From positions 235,976 through 299,975 of the forward strand of contig NZ_CSTD01000003.1 of assembly GCF_001053185.1 (NCBI RefSeq): a DNA stretch of 64,000 nucleotides. Direction: 5' to 3'. This stretch comes from Mycobacterium bohemicum DSM 44277 (lineage in GTDB: Bacteria; Actinomycetota; Actinomycetes; Mycobacteriales; Mycobacteriaceae). The notes beneath the pieces are model-generated. The model was not told the DNA's origin. It saw nothing but the letters and a program-made list of their open reading frames with translations, and searched no databases. Positions 20,183-29,256 of this stretch are shown here, piece by piece; position 1 is the first letter of the stretch; the number at the start of each line of letters is the position of its first letter. The position numbers and the translations under genes were made by a program.

Positions 20183-21100
20183 TCAACCGGCCTCGGCGAA
20201 GTTGCTCGTCAGCACGCTGACAAGCCGATCCCAGAGTTGCTGTGGCAGATCGTGGCCCATGCCGTCGAATAAGACTAGTCGAGCGCCGTCGATGGTGCGC
20301 GCCACCGCGCGGCCCCCGAACGGTCGCATCAGCTTATCGGCCCGGCCGTGGATGACCACGGTCGGCACCGCGGTCCGCCGGTTGTATGGCACGAGGCTGC
20401 CGGTCGCCATGACCGCGCTGAAATGCCGGGCAACGCCCCACGGGTAATAGCAGCGGTCGTAACCCTCGGCGGCCTCGGCGCGCACCTGCTCTTCGGTCAC
20501 CCGGTAGCGCGGGCTGCCGATGATGTGGGTGACGCGCACCGCGTTGTCGAGGATCACCTCGCGCGGGGAACTCGGCGGCGGCCCCTTCAGGATCGCCAGC
20601 AGCGCGCGAGGCGCCGGCGGCGGCAGAAACCGCCGGTTGTTGCTGGAGAAGATGACCGCCAGCGACCTCGTCCGCTCGGCGAATCGCCCCGCGAAGACCT
20701 GCGCGATCATGCCGCCCATCGACGCCCCGACGATGTGGGCGCGCCCGATGCCCAGATGGTCGAGCAGGGCGGCGGCGTCGTCGGCCATGTCCTCCAGCCC
20801 GTAGGAGGCCGAGCTGGGCAGGCCGAACCAGAACCGCAGCAGCCGCGGTATCAGCGGCTCCGCGGAGCGGGGGCGTTCGGTCTTGCTGGACAGGCCGACG
20901 TCGCGGTTGTCGTAGCGGATCACCCGCAGGCCCCGGTCGACCAGCCTCTCGCAGAACGCGGTGCGCCACAGCAGCAGTTGCGCGCCCAAACCCATGATCA
21001 GCAGCAGGGGCGGGTCGTCGACGCTGCCCATGTCCTCGTAGTAGAGCTTCAGGTCGCCCCGGGGATGGCTCACCACGGCGTGCCCGGTGCGGATGTCCAT
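20183..21100 (-). CDS. lipG: Alpha/beta-hydrolase, probable lipase/esterase LipG, 305 aa
   Basis: Alpha/beta-hydrolase fold: oxyanion region LLIMGLGAQ, nucleophile S128 in VGASMGGM, acid in VIHGRADKLM, His in DGMGHDLPQQLWDRL. Located next to the mma cluster as in M. tuberculosis (Rv0646c). Esterase or phospholipase activity is reported for that protein. The ATG overlaps the stop of the upstream kinase gene (TGATG), implying coupled translation. Confidence 0.9.
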   Translation of the reverse strand: MDIRTGHAVVSHPRGDLKLYYEDMGSVDDPPLLLIMGLGAQLLLWRTAFCERLVDRGLRVIRYDNRDVGLSSKTERPRSAEPLIPRLLRFWFGLPSSASYGLEDMADDAAALLDHLGIGRAHIVGASMGGMIAQVFAGRFAERTRSLAVIFSSNNRRFLPPPAPRALLAILKGPPPSSPREVILDNAVRVTHIIGSPRYRVTEEQVRAEAAEGYDRCYYPWGVARHFSAVMATGSLVPYNRRTAVPTVVIHGRADKLMRPFGGRAVARTIDGARLVLFDGMGHDLPQQLWDRLVSVLTSNFAEAG

Positions 21101-22446
21101 CAGGCCTCGAGGTCGGACGTGTGCTCCCGGCTGACCTCCACCATGAAGTTGGCGAAGTACCCGGTCAGCTGCGGGTCGGACATCATCTGCCACTTCGGGG
21201 CCAGCAGCTTCATGTAGCGCTCGACATAGAGGAATTGTTTGCCGATCAGCACCAGTTCCCGCGGGAGCTTGACGTCGTAGGCGTCGGCCAGCGCCGAAAG
21301 CTGCCGGCCGATGTCGGCATACGACATGTCCCCGAGCGTCTGCATGGTGAGCGGGGTGGCGAACTTTTCCAGGTCCTTGGCGGCCTCGGCCTCGGGCTTC
21401 ATGGTGCCCACGGCGCCCATCAGCACGACGATCTTGCCGGCGGCGGCGTGGTCCTTCTTGACCAGCAGCGCGTACACCAGCTCGCGCAGCAGCCAGCGGG
21501 TGCGCGGGTCGATGCGGCCCATGATGCCGAAGTCGAAGAACACGATCCGGCCCGCGTCGTCGACGTAGAGGTTGCCGGCGTGCAGGTCGCCGTGGAACAG
21601 CCCGTGCCGTAGCCCGCCCTCGAACAGGCTGAACAGCAGCGCCTTCACCAGCTCGGTCCCGTCGAATCCGGCCTTGCGGATGGCGGCGGCGTCGTCGATC
21701 CGGATGCCGGACACGCGTTCCATGGTCAGCACCCGCCCGCTGGTGAAGTCCCAGTGCACCTGCGGCACCCGGATGTTCTTACCCAGCGGCGAGGCGTGCA
21801 GGTGGGCGACCCACGCCTCCATCGACTGCGCCTCCAGGCGGAAGTCGAGCTCCTCGGCCAGGTTGTCCGCGAAGTCGGCGACAACGTCCTGCGCCGACAG
21901 CCGGCGGCCCATCTTGGCCAGCTCGACGGCCTGGGCGAAGCGCTTGAGGATCTGCAGGTCGGCGGCCACCCGGCGGCGAATGCCCGGCCGCTGAATCTTC
22001 ACGACCACCTCTTCGCCGGTGTGCAGCGTCGCGTAGTGCACCTGCGCGATCGAGGCCGACGCGAACGGCGTCTCCTCCCACTTGGCGAACAGCTCGGCGG
22101 GGTCGCGGCCGAGGTCCTCGACGAACAGCTTGTGGATCTCTTTGGGGTCCGCCGGCGGCACTCGGTCGAGCAGGCCGCGGAACTCGCGCGACAGGGATTC
22201 GCCGAAGGCGCCGGGGCTCGACGCGATGATCTGACCGAACTTGACGTAGGTGGGACCGAGGTCGGCGAAGGTCTGCGGTAGCTGCTTGATCATCTTCTGC
22301 TGCCACGGCCCCCTGCCCGGCAGCGTGCTCAGGACGCGGGCGGCGGTGCGGGTGACCTGCCAACCGGTGACGGCCACCCGGGCCGCTTCCAGCGGCAGTG
22401 GCACCCGGTCCAGCTTGGCCACCTCGCGATGCTTGGTAGAACTCAT
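21100..22446 (-). CDS. ABC1/AarF (UbiB-type) atypical kinase, 448 aa
   Basis: Protein-kinase-like ABC1 family: KxGQ region TYVKFGQIIASSPGAF, Ala-rich loop ASASIAQVH, EELDFRLEAQ, catalytic loop HGDLHAGNLYV and the FFDFGIMGRI metal-binding motif. Such proteins act as ATPases supporting isoprenoid-quinone or lipid metabolism, mostly at membranes. Positional counterpart of Rv0647c. Start 22446 (MSSTKHREVAKLDRVP) is chosen as the first Met of the conserved part. It is translationally coupled to lipG. Confidence 0.9.
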   Translation of the reverse strand: MSSTKHREVAKLDRVPLPLEAARVAVTGWQVTRTAARVLSTLPGRGPWQQKMIKQLPQTFADLGPTYVKFGQIIASSPGAFGESLSREFRGLLDRVPPADPKEIHKLFVEDLGRDPAELFAKWEETPFASASIAQVHYATLHTGEEVVVKIQRPGIRRRVAADLQILKRFAQAVELAKMGRRLSAQDVVADFADNLAEELDFRLEAQSMEAWVAHLHASPLGKNIRVPQVHWDFTSGRVLTMERVSGIRIDDAAAIRKAGFDGTELVKALLFSLFEGGLRHGLFHGDLHAGNLYVDDAGRIVFFDFGIMGRIDPRTRWLLRELVYALLVKKDHAAAGKIVVLMGAVGTMKPEAEAAKDLEKFATPLTMQTLGDMSYADIGRQLSALADAYDVKLPRELVLIGKQFLYVERYMKLLAPKWQMMSDPQLTGYFANFMVEVSREHTSDLEA

Positions 22447-22520
22447 TCCAGCAGTCTGCCAAACCGGCAGTGTCAAGTCCCAATTCGCCGTGACCGCGGT
22501 CACCGGCGGTGCAGGGGTTG

Positions 22521-23114
22521 CTAGGCGGGGCTCCAGGGCTTGACCCAGCCTTCGATCTCCCAGTCCTCGAGGCCGGCGATCAACTCGTACATGGTGGCGC
22601 CGTCGACGGTTTCGCGGACGATGTCGGCGTGCCCGGCGTGCCGGGCCAGCTCGTTGATCACGTGCAGGATCACCCACCGCACCGACCACGCCTTCTGGTT
22701 CTTGGGAAACCACGGGATGTCCTGCGGGACCGGCACGACCGCGTCGAGGTCCGCGGTCTCCACCAGCCGCAGCGACTCCGCGTTCTGGGCCTCGAACGCC
22801 CGAAGCAGTCCGGCGAGCGTCTCGTCGGGCCGCATCACGTGCTGGTCGGCGAACTCGCGCGTCAGCTCCTCGAACGGCCGCGGGTCCTTCGGCGGGGCGT
22901 CGGGCGCGGCGGCGACCCGCGCCATCCAGCTGCGCTGCATCCCGGTGGCGTGCTTGATCAGGCCGCCGATCGACAGCGCGCTGACCGACGGGGCGGACCG
23001 GGCCTGTTCGTCGGACAGGCCATAGGAAACGGCGAAGTAGGCGCTCTGGTGGTAGGCGAGGAATTCACGCAGGGCGCTGCGTTCGTCGGCCACGGGCGGG
23101 GCGAGGGCGGGCAT
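22521..23114 (-). CDS. DinB/mycothiol-transferase-like protein (DUF664 type), 197 aa
   Basis: Four-helix DinB-fold protein with the metal-binding His pattern: H at GGLIKHATGMQRSW and two in HVINELARHAGHADIVRE. Family members are metal-dependent, and some are mycothiol S-transferases. Substrate unknown. It is divergent from the mannosidase gene (38 bp apart). In frame and complete, and the ATG at 23114 is the only convincing start. Confidence 0.85.
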   Translation of the reverse strand: MPALAPPVADERSALREFLAYHQSAYFAVSYGLSDEQARSAPSVSALSIGGLIKHATGMQRSWMARVAAAPDAPPKDPRPFEELTREFADQHVMRPDETLAGLLRAFEAQNAESLRLVETADLDAVVPVPQDIPWFPKNQKAWSVRWVILHVINELARHAGHADIVRETVDGATMYELIAGLEDWEIEGWVKPWSPA

Positions 23115-23152
23115 GGCGCGATCTTAGATGCCATGCGCCGTAAGGTGCGGAG

Positions 23153-26100
23153 ATGCAGCTGATTTCGGCGAAGTCCTTCGACCTGTTCGTCGGACCGCCC
23201 GAAGCGCCGCAGCAGGTGGTGCGCGTCGGACTCTCGGGGTGCGCCGCGCCGACGCGAATCCGTGTCGACGGCGACGGCCTGAGTGGGGAGGCGCTCGCCC
23301 AGCCCGGGGACGAGCTCATCGAGGTTCCCGTCACGGTGCGCGATCCGGTTGTCGGTCAGGGCAGGGCCGCGCGCGTGTACACCGACAGCGCCGGGATGGG
23401 GTTCGAGTTCACCGTGGCCGAACCCGGCTGGACGATGTTCATGGTCAGCCACTTTCACTACGACCCGGTGTGGTGGAACACCCAGGGCGCCTACACGAGC
23501 GAGTGGACCGAGGACCCGCCGGGGCGGGCCAGGCAGACCAACGGGTTCGAACTGGTGCACGCGCACCTGGAGATGGCCCGCCGCGATCCCGACTACAAGT
23601 TCGTCCTGGCTGAGGTCGACTACCTCAAGCCGTATTGGGACACCCGGCCCGAGGACCGCGCCGACCTGCGCCGGTTCCTGGACGAAGGCCGCCTCGAGGT
23701 GATGGGCGGCACCTACAACGAGCCCAACACCAACCTCACCGGCCCGGAGACGACCATCCGGAACCTGGTGCACGGCACAGGATTTCAGCGTTACGTCCTG
23801 GGCGCGGCGCCGGCGACCGCGTGGCAGCTGGACGTGTTCGGGCACGACCCGCAATTCCCCGGCATGGCCGCCGACGCCGGCCTGACATCGAGTTCCTGGG
23901 CCCGCGGGCCGCACCACCAGTGGGGCCCTGCCCATACCGCTGCCGAAACCGGTGGCGTGGAGCGCATGCAGTTCAGCAGCGAGTTCGAGTGGATCTCGCC
24001 GTCGGGCCGCGGGCTGCTCACCCACTACATGCCCGCGCACTATTCGGCGGGTTGGTGGATGGACTCGGCGGCCTCGCTGGCCGAGGCCGCCGAGTCCACC
24101 TACGAGCTGTTCGGCCAGCTGAAGTCGGTCGCTTTGACCCGCAACGTCCTGCTGCCGGTCGGCACGGACTACACCCCGCCGAACAAGTGGGTCACCGACA
24201 TCCACCGGAACTGGGCCCGGCGGTATACGTGGCCGCGTTTCCTGTGCGCGCTTCCCAAGGAGTTCTTCGCGGCGGTGCGCGCCGAGTTGGACCAGCGCGG
24301 CTGTGTTCCCTCGCCGCAGACCCGCGACATGAACCCGATCTACACCGGCAAGGACGTCTCCTACATCGACACCAAGCAGGCGAACCGCGCCGCCGAGAAC
24401 GCCGTCCTGGAGGCCGAGCGCTTCGCGGTGTTCGCCGCGCTGATGACCGGCTCCGGCTACCCGCACGCCGCGCTGGCCAAGGCGTGGGTGCAGCTGGCCT
24501 ACGGCGCCCATCACGACGCCATCACCGGCTCCGAGTCCGATCAGGTCTACCTGGACCTGCTGACCGGCTGGCGCGACGCGTGGGAGCTGGGCCGCGCGGC
24601 CCGCGACAACTCGCTGGCGCTGCTGTCCGGTGCGGTGGAGGCCCGTGCCGACGCCGTGGTGGTGTGGAATCCGTTGGCGCACGGGCGAACCGACGTCGTC
24701 ACCGCCCGGCTCGACCCGCCGCTCGGCGCGGGCGTGCGGGTGCTCGACCCGGCCGACCCCGGCGGTGGGGCGCTACCCGCGCTCGTCGAGCACGGCGGCC
24801 GCTCGATCACGTGGCTGGCCCGCGATGTGCCGTCGCTGGGCTGGCGTTCCTACCGGCTCGTCGCGTCCGCCGAACCCGCCGGCTGGCAGCCGGTTTCCGG
24901 AACCGAGATCGCCAACGAGCACTACCGGCTACGGGTCGACCCGGCGCGCGGCGGCGGGGTCGCCGCCCTGATCCACGACGGGCGCGAACTGATCGCCGAC
25001 GGCCGGGTGGGCAACGAGCTCGCCGTCTACGACGAGTACCCGGCGCACCCGACGCAGGGGGAGGGCCCCTGGCATCTGCTGCCCAAGGGGCCGGTGGTGT
25101 GCTCGTCGGAGTCGCCGGCGCGGGTGCAGGCCTCTCGCTGCCCGATCGGCGAACGGCTGGTGGTGCGCGGCCGCATCGGCACGCTGTTGCGGTACACCCA
25201 GACCCTGACGCTGTGGCGCGGAGTGGACCGCCTGGACTGCCGGACCGCCATCCACGAGTTCACCGGGGAGGACCGCCTGGTCCGGCTGCGCTGGCCGTGC
25301 CCGGTGCCGGGGGCCATGCCGGTCAGCGATGTCGGCGACGCCGTCGTGGGGCGCGGTTTTGCGTTGCTGCACAAGGGTTCTGGGGGCCGGCAATCGGTCG
25401 ACACCGCGCGGCAGCCGTGGACGCTGGACAACCCGGCGCACGGGTGGTTCGGGCTGTCGTCGGCGGTGCGGGTGCGGGCCGGCCCCCCGCACAGCCACGC
25501 CGTGCGGGCGGTCTCGGTGGCCGAGGTGGTGGTCCCGGACGAGGCGGCGTCCGGCCCGCTGGCGCGCGAGCTGATCGTGGCGCTGGCCCGAGCCGGCGTC
25601 ACGGCAACCTGCGGCGCCGGCGGCACGCCGCGCTACGGCCACCTCGACGTCGACTCCAACCTCCCCGACGTGCGGATCGCGCTGGGCGGCCCCGACCGCA
25701 ACGAGTTCACCAAACTCGTTCTGCGCCAAGATGCTTCGATCTACGCCCACGAACTCGACCGTCAGCTGGCCGCGACGGGCCGGGCCCGGGTGTGGGTTCC
25801 CGCCGAGGCGCCGTTGGCCGCGGCGTGGGTACCCGGCGCCGACCTGCGAGCGCCGCGGGCGCTGCCCGTGCTGCTGATCGACGGCCGGGACGACGAATCC
25901 CTGCGCTCGGCGATCGCGTCGCTGACCGACGACCTCGCCGACGCCGAAATCACGGTCTCCCAGGACGTCCCGCCCGGCATGGGCCCGTTCGAGGCCCGCA
26001 CCGTCGCGCTGCTCAACCGCGGCGTGCCCGGCTTCGCCGTCGACGTCGAGGGCACACTGCACTCCTCCCTGATGCGGTCGTGCACCGGCTGGCCATCGGG

Positions 26101-27136
26101 CACCTGGATCGACGACCCACGCCGCACCGCCCCCGACGGGTCCAACTTCCAGCTCCAGCACTGGACGCACGATTTCGACTACGCGCTGGTGTGCGCCGAG
26201 GGCGACTGGCGGCGGGGCGCGGTCCCGGCCCGCAGCGACCAGTTCTCCCACCCACTGCTGGCCGTCGCCTCGGGACCCGGTTCGGGCGCGCTGGCGGCGT
26301 CCGGGTCGCTGCTGAGGGTCGATCCGGGCGACTCGGTCCGCCTGGGAGCGCTGAAGGCGGCCGGCAACCCGCTGGCCGAGGGCAGCGTCCGGCCCGTCGA
26401 CCCCGCCGAGGTGGCGCTGCGGCTGGTGGAGACCGGAGGCGCGGACGCCCGCGTCTCGATCGGCTCGGCGCTGGGCGAGGTGAGCCGACTGCGCCACGCC
26501 GACCTGTTGGAACGGCCGCTGCCGGCGTCGCGGCGCACGCGTTCGGTCGCGCTGCACGGCCAGCAGGTGGCCACCGTGCTCGCCGACCTCGAAATGCCGC
26601 GCATCGCAACGGGTCCCGTCGAGCTGGCCCCGCAGGCCGAGATCGCCCAGCCGCTGTTCGCGCGCTACTGGCTGCACAACCGCGGTCCCGCGCCGCTGGG
26701 CGGCCTGCCGGTCGCCTGCCACCTGGAACCCACGGCGGTGCTGGGTCGGGCGGGCGGCGAGGTCGTGCTGCGGCTTACGGTGGCCAGTGATTGCAGCGAC
26801 GCGACGCTGGACGGAACGGTGGCGATGGTGTGTCCCGACGGCTGGTCGGCACGGCTCCCCGCGCGGCGGTTCACCCTGCCGGGCGGTCAGCACGCGGCGG
26901 CCCGCGTCAGGGTGTCGATTCCCGCCGGCACCGCGCCCGGCCTCTACCCGGTCCGCGCCCAGCTGCGCGTCACCGGCAAGGCGATCCCGCCGGCCTGGGG
27001 GCAGGTCGTCGAGGACGTGTGCGTGGTGACCGTCGGCGGGGGAGAGCCGGACCCCGGCGGCGTCGTCCACCTGGTCGGCGGTCCCGAGGAGGTCAGCGTG
27101 GCGGCCGGTCGCACCGCCGCGCTGGCGGTGGTCTAG
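23153..27136 (+). CDS. Glycoside hydrolase family 38 alpha-mannosidase, 1327 aa
   Basis: Retaining alpha-mannosidase. The zinc-site motif HFHYDPVWW (H100, D104) and a putative nucleophile D227 in TAWQLDVFGHDPQFPG are present, then a helical linker (GAHHDAITGSESDQVYLDLL) and long beta-sandwich domains. The last 130 residues (YWLHNRGPAPLGGLPVACHL onward) look like an added immunoglobulin-type carbohydrate-associated domain. No signal peptide, so probably cytosolic. Corresponds to Rv0648, but is somewhat longer than I recall for that protein (about 1,215 aa). Probable role in turnover of mannose-containing glycans. It is followed directly by the rplJ operon. Confidence 0.92.
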   Translation: MQLISAKSFDLFVGPPEAPQQVVRVGLSGCAAPTRIRVDGDGLSGEALAQPGDELIEVPVTVRDPVVGQGRAARVYTDSAGMGFEFTVAEPGWTMFMVSHFHYDPVWWNTQGAYTSEWTEDPPGRARQTNGFELVHAHLEMARRDPDYKFVLAEVDYLKPYWDTRPEDRADLRRFLDEGRLEVMGGTYNEPNTNLTGPETTIRNLVHGTGFQRYVLGAAPATAWQLDVFGHDPQFPGMAADAGLTSSSWARGPHHQWGPAHTAAETGGVERMQFSSEFEWISPSGRGLLTHYMPAHYSAGWWMDSAASLAEAAESTYELFGQLKSVALTRNVLLPVGTDYTPPNKWVTDIHRNWARRYTWPRFLCALPKEFFAAVRAELDQRGCVPSPQTRDMNPIYTGKDVSYIDTKQANRAAENAVLEAERFAVFAALMTGSGYPHAALAKAWVQLAYGAHHDAITGSESDQVYLDLLTGWRDAWELGRAARDNSLALLSGAVEARADAVVVWNPLAHGRTDVVTARLDPPLGAGVRVLDPADPGGGALPALVEHGGRSITWLARDVPSLGWRSYRLVASAEPAGWQPVSGTEIANEHYRLRVDPARGGGVAALIHDGRELIADGRVGNELAVYDEYPAHPTQGEGPWHLLPKGPVVCSSESPARVQASRCPIGERLVVRGRIGTLLRYTQTLTLWRGVDRLDCRTAIHEFTGEDRLVRLRWPCPVPGAMPVSDVGDAVVGRGFALLHKGSGGRQSVDTARQPWTLDNPAHGWFGLSSAVRVRAGPPHSHAVRAVSVAEVVVPDEAASGPLARELIVALARAGVTATCGAGGTPRYGHLDVDSNLPDVRIALGGPDRNEFTKLVLRQDASIYAHELDRQLAATGRARVWVPAEAPLAAAWVPGADLRAPRALPVLLIDGRDDESLRSAIASLTDDLADAEITVSQDVPPGMGPFEARTVALLNRGVPGFAVDVEGTLHSSLMRSCTGWPSGTWIDDPRRTAPDGSNFQLQHWTHDFDYALVCAEGDWRRGAVPARSDQFSHPLLAVASGPGSGALAASGSLLRVDPGDSVRLGALKAAGNPLAEGSVRPVDPAEVALRLVETGGADARVSIGSALGEVSRLRHADLLERPLPASRRTRSVALHGQQVATVLADLEMPRIATGPVELAPQAEIAQPLFARYWLHNRGPAPLGGLPVACHLEPTAVLGRAGGEVVLRLTVASDCSDATLDGTVAMVCPDGWSARLPARRFTLPGGQHAAARVRVSIPAGTAPGLYPVRAQLRVTGKAIPPAWGQVVEDVCVVTVGGGEPDPGGVVHLVGGPEEVSVAAGRTAALAVV

Positions 27137-27148
27137 CCCGGCGCCGTT

Positions 27149-27178
27149 TTGGCCGCCGGCGCCCCGTCGGGCTATTGT
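27149..27178 (+). promoter_or_regulatory. rplJ-rplL promoter
   Basis: TTGGCC (27149-27154), 18-bp spacer, TATTGT (27173-27178). The predicted start is about 200 nt before rplJ. The -10 is identical to those of the rpoB and rpsL operons in this window. Confidence 0.75.
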
Positions 27179-27184
27179 GGTTTG

Positions 27185-27385
27185 CGATCCACCGAAGACC
27201 GTCGGTCACCGAGAAATCGGTCGAAGGTCCGGGAGCTTCCCGGCGGCCCACGCAGGAGGACGAGGCGGTAGCGCCGGCTTCGCCGGCGCCTTTCGCGCCC
27301 CGGCCGTTTCCTGCGCCGGGGCGTTCGTCGTTTTCGGGGGGTCATCGACGACACGTCGCACGACTTTCACCTGGAGGAGGTAGGC
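27185..27385 (+). promoter_or_regulatory. rplJ leader (L10-binding type) with two strong hairpins
   Basis: The roughly 200-nt leader has an 8-bp GC hairpin with a 3-nt loop (27271-27289) and a second, 8-bp, hairpin (27296-27303 with 27316-27323) followed by TTCGTCGTTTTC. Such a leader normally binds L10-(L12) for autogenous control. The arrangement fits that role, but no protein-binding core was verified. GGAGGAGG precedes rplJ. Confidence 0.55.
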
Positions 27386-28006
27386 ATGGCCAGGGCTGAC
27401 AAAGCCACCGCCGTCGCAGACATCGCCGAGCAGTTCAAGGAGGCGACCGCCACCCTCATCACCGAGTACCGGGGATTGACGGTGGCCAACCTGGCCGAGC
27501 TGCGCCGGTCGCTGAGCGGCGCGGCCACGTACTCGGTGGCCAAGAACACCCTCATCAAGCGCGCGGCATCCGAGGCCGGCGTCGAGGGCCTCGACGAGCT
27601 GTTCGCCGGCCCGACGGCCATCGCGTTCGTCACCGGCGAGCCCGTCGACGCCGCCAAGGCGATCAAGACCTTCGCCAAGGAGCACAAGGCGCTGGTCATC
27701 AAGGGCGGCTACATGGACGGCCGCGCACTGACGGTCGCCGAGGTCGAGCGCATCGCGGACCTCGAGTCCCGCGAGGTGCTGCTGGCCAAGCTGGCCGGCG
27801 CGATGAAGGGCAACCTCGCCAAGGCGGCCGGCCTGTTCGCCGCCCCCGCCTCGCAGATGGCCCGGCTCGCCGCCGCCCTGCAGGAGAAGAAGGCGGCAGA
27901 GGCTCCGGCGGCGGCACCGGCTCCCGAGGCCGCCCCCGAGCCGGCCCCCGAGCCGGCGGCGGAAGCGACCACCGAATCTTCGCAGCCACCGGCAGAAGCC
28001 GAATAA
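27386..28006 (+). CDS. rplJ: 50S ribosomal protein L10, 206 aa
   Basis: Stalk-base protein of the large subunit. [20 protein letters not shown] and [19 protein letters not shown] are typical. The C-terminal 30 residues form an Ala/Pro/Glu-rich tail ([20 protein letters not shown]), longer than usual. Cotranscribed with rplL 30 bp downstream. Confidence 0.98.
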   Translation: MARADKATAVADIAEQFKEATATLITEYRGLTVANLAELRRSLSGAATYSVAKNTLIKRAASEAGVEGLDELFAGPTAIAFVTGEPVDAAKAIKTFAKEHKALVIKGGYMDGRALTVAEVERIADLESREVLLAKLAGAMKGNLAKAAGLFAAPASQMARLAAALQEKKAAEAPAAAPAPEAAPEPAPEPAAEATTESSQPPAEAE

Positions 28007-28036
28007 CCCAACCCGGAATCAGGAAGGACCCACATC

Positions 28037-28432
<396 letters not shown>

Positions 28433-28439
28433 CTCCACC

Positions 28440-28481
28440 GCACGAAACCCCCGGAACTGCGCGTTCCCGGGGGTTTCGTGC
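28440..28481. terminator. Bidirectional terminator between rplL and the TetR gene
   Basis: Perfect 15-bp inverted repeat, arms 28440-28454 and 28467-28481, 12-nt loop. The arms contain GAAACCCCCGG and its complement, giving A- and T-containing flanks on both strands. It serves the convergent genes rplL (plus) and TetR (minus). Confidence 0.85.
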
Positions 28482-28483
28482 GC

Positions 28484-29194
28484 TCAGCCGGCGCGCGTCG
28501 CCAGCTCGAGCGAGGAAGCCACCCGCTCTGGTGAATCTCCCAGCGCGACAAGCAGTTTGGACCTCATCGAGTCGAGCACCAGCGCGACGGCCGAGCCGTC
28601 GTCACCGTAGAAGCCGCCGAGTTCGAGCATCACGAACCCGTGCAGCAACGCCCAGAACTGCGCGGCCGTCGCGATCACGGTCGCGTCGTCGGCCACCGAG
28701 CCCGCGGTGATCCGGCCCGCGCGCATGCAACGCTGAACCACGCGCACCAGGTGCGCGAAGCTGGGGATGTGCTGCTCGATCTCGGCGACCGACAGGGTCA
28801 GGACGTTGCCCGTCGGCGCGTTGATGCCGTGCGCGCTGGTGCTGCCGAACATCAGGCGATACAGGTGCGGCCGCCCGATGGCGAAGCGCCGGTACGCGAG
28901 GCCGAGGGCGAACAAGTCGGCGACCGGGTCGGCGGCCTCCGGCGCCATGAGCGCGGCGTCCAGCTGCCGGAAACCCTCGTCGGCGAGTTCGGCGACGAGC
29001 CCCCGCATACCGCCGAAGTGGGTGTACACCGCCATCGTCGACGTGCCGGCCGCGGCGGCAATCTTTCGCGTCTGCAGCGCATCCGGTCCGTGCTCGTGCA
29101 GCAGGTCGACCGCGGCCAGCAGCATGTCCTGACGAACACTGCGCTGCAGCGGCGGACTCGTGTCGGGGGCCACTTCGGAAACCATCGTTGCCAT
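28484..29194 (-). CDS. TetR-family transcriptional regulator, 236 aa
   Basis: N-terminal helix-turn-helix TRKIAAAAGTSTMAVYTHFGG after the usual first helix (DMLLAAVDLLHEHGPDALQ). The remaining 160 residues form the ligand-binding/dimer domain with a C-terminal WHG-type block (QFWALLHGFVMLELGGF). Start 29194 is chosen as it gives the family-like N-terminus. Divergent from the carotenoid oxygenase gene with a palindrome between, so probably its repressor and self-regulating. Counterpart of Rv0653c. Confidence 0.88.
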   Translation of the reverse strand: MATMVSEVAPDTSPPLQRSVRQDMLLAAVDLLHEHGPDALQTRKIAAAAGTSTMAVYTHFGGMRGLVAELADEGFRQLDAALMAPEAADPVADLFALGLAYRRFAIGRPHLYRLMFGSTSAHGINAPTGNVLTLSVAEIEQHIPSFAHLVRVVQRCMRAGRITAGSVADDATVIATAAQFWALLHGFVMLELGGFYGDDGSAVALVLDSMRSKLLVALGDSPERVASSLELATRAG

Positions 29195-29220
29195 TCTCAC
29201 CGTCGGGGCGTACCTTGCGT

Positions 29221-29244
29221 ATAACGCCGTAATAACGATGTTAT
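29221..29244. promoter_or_regulatory. Likely TetR operator between the regulator and carotenoid oxygenase genes
   Basis: ATAAC-GAT-GTTAT (29232-29244) is a perfect palindrome with a 3-bp centre, and a second ATAACG half-site lies at 29221-29226, 11 bp (one helical turn) away. It sits 13 bp before the oxygenase ATG and 27 bp before the regulator start. Confidence 0.6.
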
Positions 29245-29256
29245 AGGAGCTCAGCC

